Positions 32,512 through 32,584 of a stretch of DNA of 32,584 nt are shown piece after piece; positions within the stretch are counted from its first letter, which is position 1, and every line of letters starts with the position of its first letter. Location of the stretch: the NCBI RefSeq assembly GCF_900454025.1, contig NZ_UGQM01000004.1, forward strand, positions 1-32,584, in the 5' to 3' direction. Below the pieces are notes generated by a model. The model ran no database searches. It was not told where the DNA came from and saw only the letters and a program-made list of their open reading frames with translations. The position numbers were made by a program, and so were the translations under genes. The stretch is from Mycolicibacterium gilvum (GTDB taxonomy: Bacteria; Actinomycetota; Actinomycetes; Mycobacteriales; Mycobacteriaceae).

Positions 32512-32584
32512 TAATACATACATGATTACTTACATGTAAGTCTGCATGTAGACATGTTTGCATGTAGATAAGTATGCTCCGGTC
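32512..32584 (+). promoter_or_regulatory. parA promoter and centromere-like repeats
   Basis: It contains a perfect 14-bp palindrome ACTTACATGTAAGT (32528-32541) and two GCATGTAGA repeats (32544-32552, 32560-32568). TAGACA (32549-32554) and TATGCT (32573-32578) are 18 bp apart. The -10 box ends 6 nt before the window's end, so on a circle transcription would begin at the A of the parA ATG. Repeats overlapping the promoter suit binding by the RHH partner, as in type Ib centromeres. Circularity is inferred. Confidence 0.7.

Overview
The window reads as a high-GC mycobacterial plasmid of about 32.6 kb. It is probably one complete circular replicon opened at the first base of parA. The last bases (32549-32584) hold a -35/-10 promoter placed exactly for a leaderless parA transcript starting at base 1, inside a cluster of CATGTA repeats. 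Mycobacterial signs include frequent leaderless starts (a TANNNT box 6-7 nt before the start codon), a Rv3899c/Rv2082-like operon and a small mycobacterial secreted protein. There is one MobF relaxase, but no coupling protein, type IV secretion genes or ESX genes, so the plasmid looks mobilizable rather than self-transmissible.

Backbone, 1-9441: a type Ib ParA with a small ribbon-helix-helix partner; a frameshifted XRE gene; a second RHH protein whose upstream repeats match those before parA; four small unknown genes, one encoding a protein with an internal duplication; a probable replication initiator (4422-5747); then a pyrimidine-rich gap with two 22-bp iterons and a palindrome, directly before the TraA-type relaxase-helicase. 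This gap is the best oriT/oriV candidate.

Accessory block 1, 9454-15832: a tightly coupled three-gene minus-strand operon (membrane protein, WXG-start Gly/Pro-rich protein, 248-aa protein), a divergent 202-aa protein, an XRE-ImmA/IrrE pair, a 67-aa protein made of two repeats, and a 39-aa zinc ribbon.

Accessory block 2, 15860-21931: a serine resolvase with a res-like region, followed by three related 26-bp sites in the same orientation (16544, 20009, 21906). They bound two segments. One carries an exported intradiol-dioxygenase-like protein, an IS256-family element and a secreted protein. The other carries a full-length thiC with its TPP riboswitch. This looks like site-specific capture of chromosomal genes as cassettes, and it is the most unusual part of the window.

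Accessory block 3, 22036-29992: chromosome-like small envelope genes (Holin-X, DUF3618, DUF4235, an SRPBCC protein, YihY). A 3378-bp TniA/TniB-type element (24235-27612) splits the SRPBCC gene. Removing it with one copy of the 7-bp duplication restores a 151-codon frame. YihY and the next gene are frameshifted, so this island is decaying.

Right end, 29993-32584: a winged-helix protein, a long structured hairpin, an Abi/HEPN-type protein, a small antitoxin-like gene and a 49-aa gene closed by a strong terminator, then the repeat region that joins parA.
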